DNA of 5,493 bases from Bacteroidales bacterium (GTDB lineage Bacteria > Bacteroidota > Bacteroidia > Bacteroidales > UBA932): positions 1 to 5,493 of the forward strand of contig SFPH01000097.1 in NCBI GenBank assembly GCA_004552115.1, in the 5' to 3' direction. This document shows positions 1 through 5,493 of the stretch, piece after piece. A model generated the notes under the pieces. The model was not told the origin of the DNA, did no database searches, and worked only from the letters and a program-made list of their open reading frames with translations. The position numbers were made by a program, and so were the translations under genes. Each line of letters begins with the position of its first letter. Positions within the stretch are counted from its first letter, which is position 1.

Positions 1-1196
1 CACTTGGTTATGTCCGCGTCGATTCTTCCTGTGGCAGTGTAGCGCTGCCTGTTGTCATCTCCGTGGCGGAGGATACCGTCCTGATTGAGGTAGTTGGCCG
101 AGACGTAATACCTTATCTTCTCGATTCCGCCGTTCACGCTCAATGTGTGTTCATGGGAGAAACTGTTTCCGAACTGCTCCTTGAGCCAGTCAGTGTTGGC
201 TATAGGGAGGATGTCATTTGAATCCCATACTTCCCAGCGGTTGTTGGAATTCTTGAACATTGTCTGCATCGAAGGGTCGCTCTGCGCTGCCTTGATGTCG
301 GCGAGCTTCTTCTCGGAGAACCAGGAACCGTTTCCGGAGTTGATGCTGGCAGTGTTCATATAGACTGCCCAGGAGTAGGAGTCCATCATCTCAGGCATAT
401 TGAGAGGGGAGTTGAAGCGGAAACTGTTGTTGTAGTTCACGACAGTCTTGCCTTCCTTACCGCTCTTGGTGGTGACGAGGATGACACCGCCGGCAGCCCT
501 TGATCCGTAGATGGAAGATGCGGAAGCATCCTTCAGAACTGAAATGTTCTCAACGTCCTGAGGGTTCAATGACTCCAGTGTGCCCTCCATACCGTCAATG
601 AGGATGAGAGGGGTAACTGATGAGCCTGAGCCGATGGTTCCGATACCGCGGATGTTGATGCTCTTGCTGGAGTTCAATGTACCACCGCTTAAAGGGGTGG
701 AGAGTGTCATGCCTGCCACGACACCCTGGAGAGCGTCAGTCACCGAGTTGACAGGACGTGCCGAAATCTCCTTGGAACTTACTGTTGATACCGCTCCTGT
801 GGCATTGACCTTCTTCTGGGTACCGAAGCCGACTACCACGACTTCTTCGAGAAGCATATTGTCCTCCTCGAGGACAATGTTCAGAGTCTGTCCGTTCCAC
901 ACGATTTCCTGTGTCACGTAGCTGATGCAGGATACCACGAGGACATCTCCCGGCTTTACTCCGCTGAGGGAGAAGTTGCCGTCAATGTCCGTGACCGTGC
1001 CGGTGGAAGTCCCCTTGATCTGGATGGAGGCTCCAATTACGGACTGTCCGCTTGCGTCCAGAACGACGCCGGAGCATACGCTATTTTGCTGCGCTGAGAT
1101 TGAGTTCTCTGCTGCATGGATATCGGAGAAGGTGGCTCCTCCGAAGAATGCAGCAATGCACAGCAGAATGCCGAGTGTTTTTGTGCTCTTCAACAT
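1..1196 (-). CDS. SusC/RagA-family TonB-dependent outer-membrane receptor, N-terminal part (cut by window edge)
   Basis: My reading of the minus strand from the ATG at 1196 stays open for 398 codons to the left edge, so the gene is cut by the window and not visibly broken. Residues 1-30 form a Sec signal peptide: Lys at 3 and 6, a hydrophobic core at 8-22, and likely cleavage near Ala28-Ala29. Residues about 42-112 are a carboxypeptidase-D-regulatory-like beta domain (GVVLDASGQSVIGASI..., then GTVTDIDGNFSL). A TonB-box-like LLEEVVVVGFG follows at 115-125, then the plug domain with NIRGIG (181-186), LILIDGMEGTLESLNP (197-212) and SVLKDASASSIYGSRAAG (219-236). The barrel begins after about residue 250. 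Family members are usually about 1000 residues and pair with a SusD lipoprotein to import glycans or peptides across the outer membrane using TonB energy. SusD would lie off the left side. An in-frame stop at 1227-1229 and no other ATG after it support this start. The substrate cannot be told from this part. Confidence 0.95.
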   Translation of the reverse strand, partial: MLKSTKTLGILLCIAAFFGGATFSDIHAAENSISAQQNSVCSGVVLDASGQSVIGASIQIKGTSTGTVTDIDGNFSLSGVKPGDVLVVSCISYVTQEIVWNGQTLNIVLEEDNMLLEEVVVVGFGTQKKVNATGAVSTVSSKEISARPVNSVTDALQGVVAGMTLSTPLSGGTLNSSKSINIRGIGTIGSGSSVTPLILIDGMEGTLESLNPQDVENISVLKDASASSIYGSRAAGGVILVTTKSGKEGKTVVNYNNSFRFNSPLNMPEMMDSYSWAVYMNTASINSGNGSWFSEKKLADIKAAQSDPSMQTMFKNSNNRWEVWDSNDILPIANTDWLKEQFGNSFSHEHTLSVNGGIEKIRYYVSANYLNQDGILRHGDDNRQRYTATGRIDADITK

Positions 1197-1236
1197 AACT
1201 GTAGTTTTAAGTTGATAATTAACTGGTTAAGTGGGT

Positions 1237-1253
1237 TAACCAATCGTTGGTTA
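1237..1253. repeat. 7-bp perfect inverted repeat in the receptor leader
   Basis: TAACCAA, a TCG loop, then TTGGTTA: a perfect 7-bp inverted repeat centred about 50 bp upstream of the receptor ATG. It lies inside the predicted untranslated leader. A GGTTAA hexamer also occurs at 1225-1230 and 1234-1239. It could be an operator or a small leader hairpin; no regulator is visible in the window to assign it to. Confidence 0.45.
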
Positions 1254-1351
1254 TAGTGTTGTTTGTGTTGCCTTATTGAAGATGCTGCAATATGTTCGTG
1301 CAAATGTCCTGTTGCTATGTCTTGCTTTCCTGTCTTATGTGGTTATCATCG

Positions 1352-1379
1352 CAAATATAATGATTTTTTGGGAATGCAA
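1352..1379 (-). promoter_or_regulatory. Probable Bacteroidota promoter for the SusC-family receptor
   Basis: On the minus strand TATATTTG (1359 to 1352) matches the Bacteroidota -7 consensus TAnnTTTG in full. A TTG at 1379-1377 lies 17 bp upstream, slightly closer than the usual 19-21. The surroundings are AT-rich, as expected. Transcription would start near 1345, giving a leader of roughly 150 nt before the ATG at 1196. A second, weaker -7-like box, GACATTTG (1308 to 1301), has no good upstream partner. Confidence 0.55.
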
Positions 1380-1503
1380 TATTTATTCGGAGGATATTCT
1401 TATTTTATTTCAATATTTCGTTAATTTTTCCAGGTCTTAAGCGGCCCTGGCAGTAAATAAAACCGGTTCTTTGAAAAGTTTGTCAATTACTTGTGAGTCC
1501 AGT

Positions 1504-1570
1504 TGCAGACGAATATCTCGTGATATTCACATGGCTTTAGTCAATATCCCTCTCGTGACATTCGTCTGCA
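1504..1570. repeat. 67-bp Y-shaped palindromic element
   Basis: The outer arms TGCAGACGAAT (1504-1514) and ATTCGTCTGCA (1560-1570) are a perfect 11-bp inverted repeat. Inside, GAATATC-TCGT-GATATTC (1511-1528) is a perfect 7-bp hairpin with a 4-nt loop, sharing four bases with the outer arm. A second hairpin, AATATC...GACATT (1543-1562), is fully paired only if read on the minus strand, with one G-U pair. With a 7-bp outer stem the whole element folds as a three-way junction. The two inner hairpins share TCTCGTGAyATTC (1516-1528 and 1551-1563, one difference), suggesting internal duplication. No terminal duplication of flanking DNA is obvious. It may be a REP or MITE-like element or a structured RNA. 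Confidence 0.6.
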
Positions 1571-1594
1571 CACCCACCCCTTGATTCTACACAG

Positions 1595-1626
1595 CTGTGA
1601 GGCAGGACACTCTATATGCCTCACAG
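1595..1626. repeat. 10-bp perfect inverted repeat with 12-nt loop
   Basis: CTGTGAGGCA (1595-1604) and TGCCTCACAG (1617-1626) pair perfectly around a 12-nt loop. On the plus strand a short T run (TTTT at 1631-1634) follows a few bases later, so a weak plus-strand terminator is possible. No plus-strand gene ends nearby, and it lies about 300 bp past the symporter stop, so it is more likely part of the structured region. Confidence 0.5.
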
Positions 1627-1724
1627 TACCTTTTAATGGCATGTCTTTGTCCAAATGAATGTCACGGGACTGGACTTCACAGCTTGGAGGCCGAACCCTG
1701 AGTGATGTTGATTCTGTTTTGTCT

Positions 1725-1751
1725 TTCGTGCAAATCTAAGGTTTGCACGAA
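1725..1751. repeat. 10-bp perfect inverted repeat TTCGTGCAAA / TTTGCACGAA
   Basis: TTCGTGCAAA (1725-1734) and TTTGCACGAA (1742-1751) are perfect inverted copies around the 7-nt spacer TCTAAGG. The same TTCGTGCAAAT occurs again at 1295-1305 in the receptor leader. On the minus strand the arm plus spacer reads TAGATTTG (1738 to 1731), a full match to the TAnnTTTG -7 box, but no TTG lies at the right distance upstream. It resembles an operator for a dimeric regulator or a hairpin overlapping a weak promoter. Confidence 0.5.
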
Positions 1752-1816
1752 GCAATGATGGGACCTTCCGTGATGTGGGCCTTCAGCGTGGAAGGACGAA
1801 ATCTGAAATGGCTGGG

Positions 1817-1840
1817 AAATGCGGGAAAACCCGGACATTT
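1817..1840. repeat. 9-bp bulged hairpin
   Basis: AAATG-CGGG (1817-1825), an AAAA loop, then CCCG-GA-CATTT (1830-1840) form a 9-bp stem with a 2-nt bulge. Neither strand has an adjacent T run, so it is not a standard terminator. It lies about 50 bp beyond the symporter terminator. Confidence 0.4.
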
Positions 1841-1884
1841 TGCAAACAGTGCAAGGGATGTTCTGTACGATTAGCGGAAAATCA

Positions 1885-1919
1885 GACAAAATAATCGGTT
1901 GACTTTTCAGCCAGCCGAT
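1885..1919 (-). terminator. Rho-independent terminator of the GPH symporter gene
   Basis: Read on the minus strand, the hairpin begins 6 nt after the symporter stop codon. ATCGGCTGGCT, a GAAA tetraloop, and AGTCAACCGAT pair over 11 positions with one mismatch and one G-U pair. The T-rich TATTTTGTC follows at once. Position, tetraloop and T tract together argue for an intrinsic terminator that would largely separate the symporter transcript from the receptor gene. Confidence 0.75.
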
Positions 1920-1925
1920 AGTATA

Positions 1926-3266
1926 TTATTTCTTGATAGGATAAAGCTTCACCAGAAGCAGCATCAATGCAGCGATGGCTGCAGGGAAGAGGGAGAACAG
2001 CGCCCAGATCATCCTGTTCACTGCGTCGGGATTGGTGATGGTCACTATCGTCTCGCCATCGATGTCGGTTCCTGAAGAAAAGCCGGCGATACCCAGGAGG
2101 AGGGCTACAAGGGCGCCTGAGATGGCGCTGCCGAACTTCTGGGCCATTGTTCCGGAAGAGAAGATAAGGCCGGTGGAGGAAGTGCCGTTCTTCTCGGTCG
2201 CATAGTCGGCCACGTCGGCGTACATGCTCCAGAGAAGCGGGGAATAAAGGCCGATGCCGACTGAAGTGAGAATCACCATGGCAACCATCAGCCAGATATA
2301 GCGGGGATCCATCGGGATGAAGAAAAAGGCGACGGATGTGACAATGCAGATGATCGATGCCGCGGAGAATGCCCTCGACTTGGAGCCGGCCATCTTCGTG
2401 AACATCGGGGACAGGCCGCCGAATATCATGCAGGTCACCTCGCCGAAAGTCATGAAGACTGTATAATTGATAATCAGGCCGCTGACGGTGATTTCTCCAC
2501 CGAGACAGTAGGTGATGAGGTAACCGGCGACTGCATAGCGGAATCCATTGAAAAAATTGCTGCATATTCCGATGAGTGTCAGATAGATCCAAGGCTTATT
2601 CCTGAACAGGTCTGCGAACGGTTTCAATGAGAAGTGCTCAGCTCTGACCGGCTTGAGCCTCTCCTTGGTCAGAAGCCCGCAGGCGAGAGTCATCGCCGCT
2701 GCGAGCAGTCCCATTCCTGCACCTATTACGGCATATTGGTGGGCCGGGCTGCCTCCAACCGCCTTCTGGAGATAAGGGAAGGCAAGCAGGGTTATGAATC
2801 CCATTGCGTAGGCACCTACCATCCTGTATGAGGAGAATTGGTTCTTTTCGTCATCATTGTCAGTCATGACTCCCAGGAGCGAGCCGTATGGCACATTGAC
2901 GGCAGTATAGACTGTCATCATCAGGAGATAGAGGGTGTATGCGTAAATCCTTTTCCCCACAGGGCCGAAGTCAGGTGTAAAGAGCAGTAGGGCGAAGACG
3001 AGCCCCAGAGGCACGGCTCCGAATATTATCCAAGGCCGATAGGTTCCCCATCTGCTTCGGGTCCTGTCCGCAATGCTGCCCATCACGGGGTCGGAGACCA
3101 CGTCGAAAAGCCGCGCCACCAGCATCAATGTCGCAGTGTCGGCTACAGTAAGTCCGAAAATATTGGTGAAGAACAGGGGAAATGCGATGCTCATTACTTT
3201 CCAGGTGATTCCTCCGGCTGCGGCATCCCCGAGCGCATATCCGATTTTCTCTTTTAGTGAAGCCAT
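1926..3266 (-). CDS. GPH-family sugar:cation symporter (MFS_2, MelB-like)
   Basis: A 446-residue inner-membrane protein of the glycoside-pentoside-hexuronide:cation symporter family, which takes up sugars or glycosides with H+ or Na+. It opens with KIGYALGDAAAG (7-18), the family's GYxxGD start. LVARLFDVVSDPVMG (49-63) puts Asp at 55 and 59, the positions of the cation-site aspartates of E. coli MelB. The cytoplasmic loop DRTRSRWGTYRPW (67-79) is a family hallmark, as is NVPYGS (124-129), with Asn at the place of MelB Asp124, as in many non-melibiose members. NDDEKNQFSSYR (137-148) and, in the C half, SMYADVADYATEKNG and MAQKFGSAISG also fit. Full family length and about 12 hydrophobic segments indicate an intact transporter. 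The ATG at 3266 precedes the conserved start by the usual few residues. A minus-strand TATATTAG at 3300-3293 is a weak promoter candidate. The substrate is not determinable. Confidence 0.92.
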   Translation of the reverse strand: MASLKEKIGYALGDAAAGGITWKVMSIAFPLFFTNIFGLTVADTATLMLVARLFDVVSDPVMGSIADRTRSRWGTYRPWIIFGAVPLGLVFALLLFTPDFGPVGKRIYAYTLYLLMMTVYTAVNVPYGSLLGVMTDNDDEKNQFSSYRMVGAYAMGFITLLAFPYLQKAVGGSPAHQYAVIGAGMGLLAAAMTLACGLLTKERLKPVRAEHFSLKPFADLFRNKPWIYLTLIGICSNFFNGFRYAVAGYLITYCLGGEITVSGLIINYTVFMTFGEVTCMIFGGLSPMFTKMAGSKSRAFSAASIICIVTSVAFFFIPMDPRYIWLMVAMVILTSVGIGLYSPLLWSMYADVADYATEKNGTSSTGLIFSSGTMAQKFGSAISGALVALLLGIAGFSSGTDIDGETIVTITNPDAVNRMIWALFSLFPAAIAALMLLLVKLYPIKK

Positions 3267-3309
3267 AGATTATGTGGTGGTTTTTATCTGTGCTAATATA
3301 GTGAATAAA

Positions 3310-3341
3310 TTGGACTTTTCTGGCAATATTGCCTATATTTG
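3310..3341 (+). promoter_or_regulatory. Bacteroidota promoter for the acyltransferase gene
   Basis: TTG at 3310-3312 and TATATTTG at 3334-3341 are separated by 21 bp, matching the Bacteroidota TTG / TAnnTTTG promoter layout. Transcription would start near 3346-3349, giving a leader of about 60 nt. That leader contains a small stem at 3354-3373 (CGG-A-AGAGC, CC, GCTCT-G-CCG). Confidence 0.65.
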
Positions 3342-3354
3342 CCGGCAAATTTGC
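3322..3354. promoter_or_regulatory. Nested palindromes over the acyltransferase promoter, probable operator
   Basis: Three perfect palindromes follow or overlap each other: GGCAATATTGCC (3322-3333), ATTTGCCGGCAAAT (3337-3350) and GCAAATTTGC (3345-3354). They are built from TTGCC/GGCAA half-sites. TTGCC recurs at 3329 and 3339, one helical turn apart, and GGCAA at 3322 and 3344, about two turns apart. The first fills the promoter spacer and the second covers the -7 box, so a bound protein would be expected to block this promoter and could also affect the divergent symporter gene. No regulator gene is visible nearby. Confidence 0.5.
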
Positions 3355-3408
3355 GGAAGAGCCCGCTCTGCCGTACGACAATTGAAGATTCCTGAAATAT
3401 ACTGAACT

Positions 3409-4545
3409 ATGACTAATCAATCTACCCTGTGCGGGAACCAGTCCGGCAGAATAGTCTTCATCGACTATATCCGGGTCGTTGCCTGCTTTCTTGTGATGCT
3501 GGTCCATGCCAGTGAAAATTTCTATGCGGCCGACAGTTCCGGGCTTGCAGGCAATGTCTCAATGCTCGCAAACGAGGCCAACCGCTTCTGGGTCGCCTTC
3601 TATGACGGTTTCGTGGGCCGTACCTGCGTTCCCCTGTTCATGATTGTATCCGCATTCCTGCTGGTTCCGATGAAGCCGGGTGTGTCTATGGGTGAGTTTT
3701 ACAGGAAACGCTTCACCCGTATTCTTCCTCCGATGATTGTGTTTATGCTCCTCTATACCTTCCTTCCGCTTCTCTGGGGAGGAATGAGCTGGGACCAGTC
3801 GCTGGATGACTTCAAGATGTTGCCCTTCAATTTCCCTTCAATGGCCGGGCATCTCTGGTTCATGTATCCTCTTATAAGCCTGTACCTGATTATCCCTGTG
3901 GTTTCCCCTTGGCTTGAGAAGGCCTCTGCCAAGGATGAGTTGACCTACCTCGGCATTTTCGGGGTTTCCACTTTCATACCGTGGCTGCACAGGTTCATCT
4001 CTCCTGCGCTCTGGGGTGAATGCTTCTGGAACGGATTCTCGATGCTCTGGTACTGCTCAGGCTATCTGGGATATCTGGTGATGGCGCATTACATCAGGTT
4101 TCACCTGGACTGGGACAAGGCGAAGAGACTTCGTGTCGGCATCCTGTGTTTCCTTGCCGGTGCCGCATTCACGGGCTGGTCTTTCTGGCTGAAGGGAGTC
4201 CCGGGTCAGCTTATCGAGACGCCGATGCTGGAGTGGTCCTGGGAGTTCTGCACTCCGAATGTGCTTCTTGCCTCGTTCGGCGCCTTCCTGATGTTCTCCT
4301 GCATTGAGCGAAAAGAGGCTCCTGCAATGGTGACCGACCTCTCCAAACTCTCGTTCGGAATGTACCTGATGCATCTTTTCTTCCTCGCCCCAATAGCAGG
4401 TTTCTTCGTCAACGGCAATGTCGCCGACCCGTTGATTCCGGTCTGGGCCGCCATCCCTGCCATTGCAATATGCACATTCATCTGCTGTGCTGTCACCTCT
4501 TGGATTATTTCCAGGATTCCCGGCAGCAGGTGGGTTATCGGGTGA
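3409..4545 (+). CDS. Membrane acyltransferase-3 family O-acyltransferase
   Basis: A 378-residue polytopic inner-membrane protein of the acyltransferase-3 family (PF01757, OafA/WecH type), which adds acetyl or other acyl groups to surface polysaccharides or similar acceptors. The first helix has IDYIRVVACFLVMLVHASE (18-36), giving Arg22 and His33 in the R-X10-H arrangement typical of the catalytic region. Also seen are GRTCVPLFMIVSAFLL (70-85, usually SGFLL), FYRKRFTRILPP (97-108), GHLWFMYPLISLYLIIP (147-163) and near the C end LSKLSFGMYLMHLFFL (311-326). About ten hydrophobic helices and full length suggest an intact protein. The ATG at 3409 follows a good promoter and places the first helix normally. 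The gene stands alone, divergent from the symporter and convergent with the ATPase operon, so its acceptor cannot be inferred. The WecH-like subgroup is a possibility from overall look only. Confidence 0.88.
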   Translation: MTNQSTLCGNQSGRIVFIDYIRVVACFLVMLVHASENFYAADSSGLAGNVSMLANEANRFWVAFYDGFVGRTCVPLFMIVSAFLLVPMKPGVSMGEFYRKRFTRILPPMIVFMLLYTFLPLLWGGMSWDQSLDDFKMLPFNFPSMAGHLWFMYPLISLYLIIPVVSPWLEKASAKDELTYLGIFGVSTFIPWLHRFISPALWGECFWNGFSMLWYCSGYLGYLVMAHYIRFHLDWDKAKRLRVGILCFLAGAAFTGWSFWLKGVPGQLIETPMLEWSWEFCTPNVLLASFGAFLMFSCIERKEAPAMVTDLSKLSFGMYLMHLFFLAPIAGFFVNGNVADPLIPVWAAIPAIAICTFICCAVTSWIISRIPGSRWVIG

Positions 4546-4571
4546 TTTTTTGTTGGGATGATTCTGGGCGG

Positions 4572-4637
4572 CTTGACACGAACCCCGAAAGTTAGACAAA
4601 AAACTTTCGGGGTTCGTGTCAGGGTCGGCTTCTTTTT
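4572..4637 (+). terminator. Long perfect hairpin with downstream T tract after the acyltransferase gene
   Basis: Positions 4574-4593 and 4602-4621 are perfect 20-bp inverted repeats around the 8-nt loop AGACAAAA. Two more outer pairs (one G-U) extend the stem to 4572/4623. TTTTT at 4633-4637 lies about 11 nt beyond the stem, farther than in a standard intrinsic terminator. It starts 27 nt after the acyltransferase stop. It most likely ends that transcript and may also block read-through from the convergent ATPase operon, though the minus strand has no T tract right after it. Confidence 0.6.
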
Positions 4638-4672
4638 ATATTGATATTATGCTTACGGAACTTTACCCTCCC

Positions 4673-4703
4673 AAAAAAACAGAAGCTGACCTTTTGGGTC
4701 AGC
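4673..4703 (-). terminator. Rho-independent terminator of the V-type ATPase operon
   Basis: On the minus strand GCTGACC, loop CAAAA, GGTCAGC (4703 to 4685) forms a perfect 7-bp stem. It is followed within a few bases by TTCTG and seven T residues (4679 to 4673). It lies about 45 nt after the subunit K stop codon. The plus strand has a weaker T run (TTGTTTT) on the other side, so some bidirectional action is possible. Confidence 0.8.
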
Positions 4704-4724
4704 CCCTTGTTTTATGATGAGTTA

Positions 4725-4739
4725 CCCGGCCAGGCCGGG
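4725..4739 (-). repeat. GC-rich hairpin just after the subunit K stop codon
   Basis: CCCGGCC-A-GGCCGGG is a near-perfect palindrome that can form a 6-bp GC stem with a 3-nt loop, 7 nt past the K stop codon. It lacks its own T tract and sits between the stop and the operon terminator, so it may protect the mRNA 3' end or assist termination. Confidence 0.5.
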
Positions 4740-4746
4740 AATGACA

Positions 4747-5145
<399 letters not shown>

Positions 5146-5148
5146 TTA

Positions 5149-5493
5149 TTATTTCTTCAATGGGTTGTATTTGAGGCCCTTGCCTTCATAGCCGCTGTTC
5201 TTGAAATACTCCACGAAATTCAGTCGGAGAGGATGCACGAAAGCGCCGAGGCAGGACATGAGTATGTTCAGCACGTGGCCGAAAAGCAGTATCACCGCGA
5301 AAGGAAGCCATTCCCAGGTCGGGTTGGTGCCGAGCACCATTGAACCGAGGTTGTTGAAGGCCCCTCCGAGCATTCCGCCTGCAAGGCCGAGGGCATAGAG
5401 ACGGATGTAGGAGAGCACGTCACCGAGGATTCCGGTAGCCATATTGTAGGTGTCCCAGAGACCGGCTCCTATGTTGATGAGAGGATTGCGGCC
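5149..5493 (-). CDS. ntpI: V-type ATP synthase/ATPase subunit I, C-terminal part (cut by window edge)
   Basis: The minus-strand frame is open from the right edge to the TAA at 5149, giving the last 114 residues of the membrane stator subunit (homologue of eukaryotic subunit a), which forms the ion half-channels beside the rotor ring. It contains GDVLSYIRLYALGLAGG, where the Arg in SYIRLYALGLA corresponds to the essential arginine that faces the rotor glutamate. Further helices follow (LPFAVILLFGHVLNILMSCLGAF), then the typical tail HPLRLNFVEYF...YEGKGLKYNPLKK. An ATG at 5442 is internal; upstream codons (GRNPLINIGAGLWDTYN) continue the family alignment, so the true start is off the right side. 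It sits directly before subunit K in the usual I-K order. Confidence 0.93.
   Translation of the reverse strand, partial: GRNPLINIGAGLWDTYNMATGILGDVLSYIRLYALGLAGGMLGGAFNNLGSMVLGTNPTWEWLPFAVILLFGHVLNILMSCLGAFVHPLRLNFVEYFKNSGYEGKGLKYNPLKK

Larger units (their letters stand above)
1380..1893. other. Non-coding, hairpin-rich intergenic region
   Basis: No convincing gene lies between the receptor promoter and the end of the symporter gene. The stretch 1380-1500 is AT-rich and carries an 8-bp palindrome AACCGGTT at 1461-1468. From about 1500 there is a succession of strong inverted repeats at 1504-1570, 1595-1626, 1725-1751 and 1817-1840, listed separately. This spacing of stems is compatible with a structured non-coding RNA, a cluster of REP-like elements, or decayed mobile DNA. 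No clear promoter for an RNA across it was found. A 70-codon minus-strand frame at 1677-1889 is not supported as a gene. Confidence 0.6.

Noticed and set aside
1..1196. Receptor gene as a truncated pseudogene
   Set aside because: The frame is open to the window edge with all N-terminal domains intact; it is cut only by the window.
580..1215. Two plus-strand open frames (580-921 and 925-1215)
   Set aside because: They are antisense to the receptor gene, whose minus-strand frame shows clear SusC-family motifs over the same bases.
1504..1626. CRISPR array or tRNA-like cloverleaf
   Set aside because: Repeats are too few and irregular for CRISPR, and there is no acceptor stem, anticodon or T-loop pattern for a tRNA.
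1677..1889. 70-codon minus-strand open frame in the gene-free region
   Set aside because: No family resemblance, no promoter or leader, rich in His, Cys and Ser as in chance frames, and it runs through two perfect hairpins.
1882..2592. 236-codon minus-strand frame overlapping the symporter
   Set aside because: Shifted frame of the symporter gene with no coherent domain; the 446-residue frame has the family motifs.
2971..3507. Minus-strand frame crossing the symporter start and the acyltransferase start
   Set aside because: Off-frame reading that spans a divergent promoter and two real gene starts; composition is not protein-like.
4057..4599. 180-codon minus-strand frame antisense to the acyltransferase
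   Set aside because: Overlaps the conserved acyltransferase-3 coding frame and has low-complexity, charged composition typical of an antisense shadow.
5149..5442. Separate 97-residue gene starting at the ATG at 5442
   Set aside because: Codons upstream of it to the window edge continue the subunit I alignment, so this ATG is internal.

Overview
The window looks like chromosomal DNA of a member of the Bacteroidota, probably Bacteroidales. The evidence is a SusC-type TonB-dependent receptor with the family's fused N-terminal domain, promoter-like TAnnTTTG boxes with an upstream TTG, A-rich leaders without Shine-Dalgarno sites, and a V-type (not F-type) rotary ATPase operon ending in subunits I and K. 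No rRNA, tRNA, CRISPR array or transposase gene is visible.

Layout, left to right. (1) 1-1196, minus strand: the N-terminal 398 residues of a SusC/RagA-family outer-membrane receptor. The rest, and any SusD partner, lie beyond the left edge. (2) 1197-1925: about 730 bp without a credible gene. It holds the receptor leader and a probable promoter (near 1352-1379), then a run of strong inverted repeats, including a 67-bp Y-shaped element, and the terminator of the next gene. (3) 1926-3266, minus strand: a complete GPH-family sugar:cation symporter. (4) 3267-3408: a divergent intergenic region with a good Bacteroidota promoter for the rightward gene, overlaid by nested TTGCC/GGCAA palindromes that look like an operator. 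(5) 3409-4545, plus strand: a complete membrane acyltransferase-3 family O-acyltransferase. (6) 4546-4746: convergent terminators, including a perfect 20-bp inverted repeat. (7) 4747-5493, minus strand: the 3' end of a V-type ATPase operon, with the proteolipid subunit K and the C-terminal 114 residues of subunit I.

The receptor and the GPH symporter point the same way and could serve glycan or glycoside uptake: outer-membrane import by SusC/D, then inner-membrane symport. A terminator and a long non-coding stretch separate them, so co-regulation is not shown. The acyltransferase and the ATPase operon look like independent units.

The best candidates for a second look are the short subunit K, which seems to lack most of its third membrane helix; the structured element at 1504-1570 and its core repeats; a TTCGTGCAAA motif repeated upstream of the receptor; and the palindrome cluster at the acyltransferase promoter. 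I see no clearly new multi-gene system in this window.
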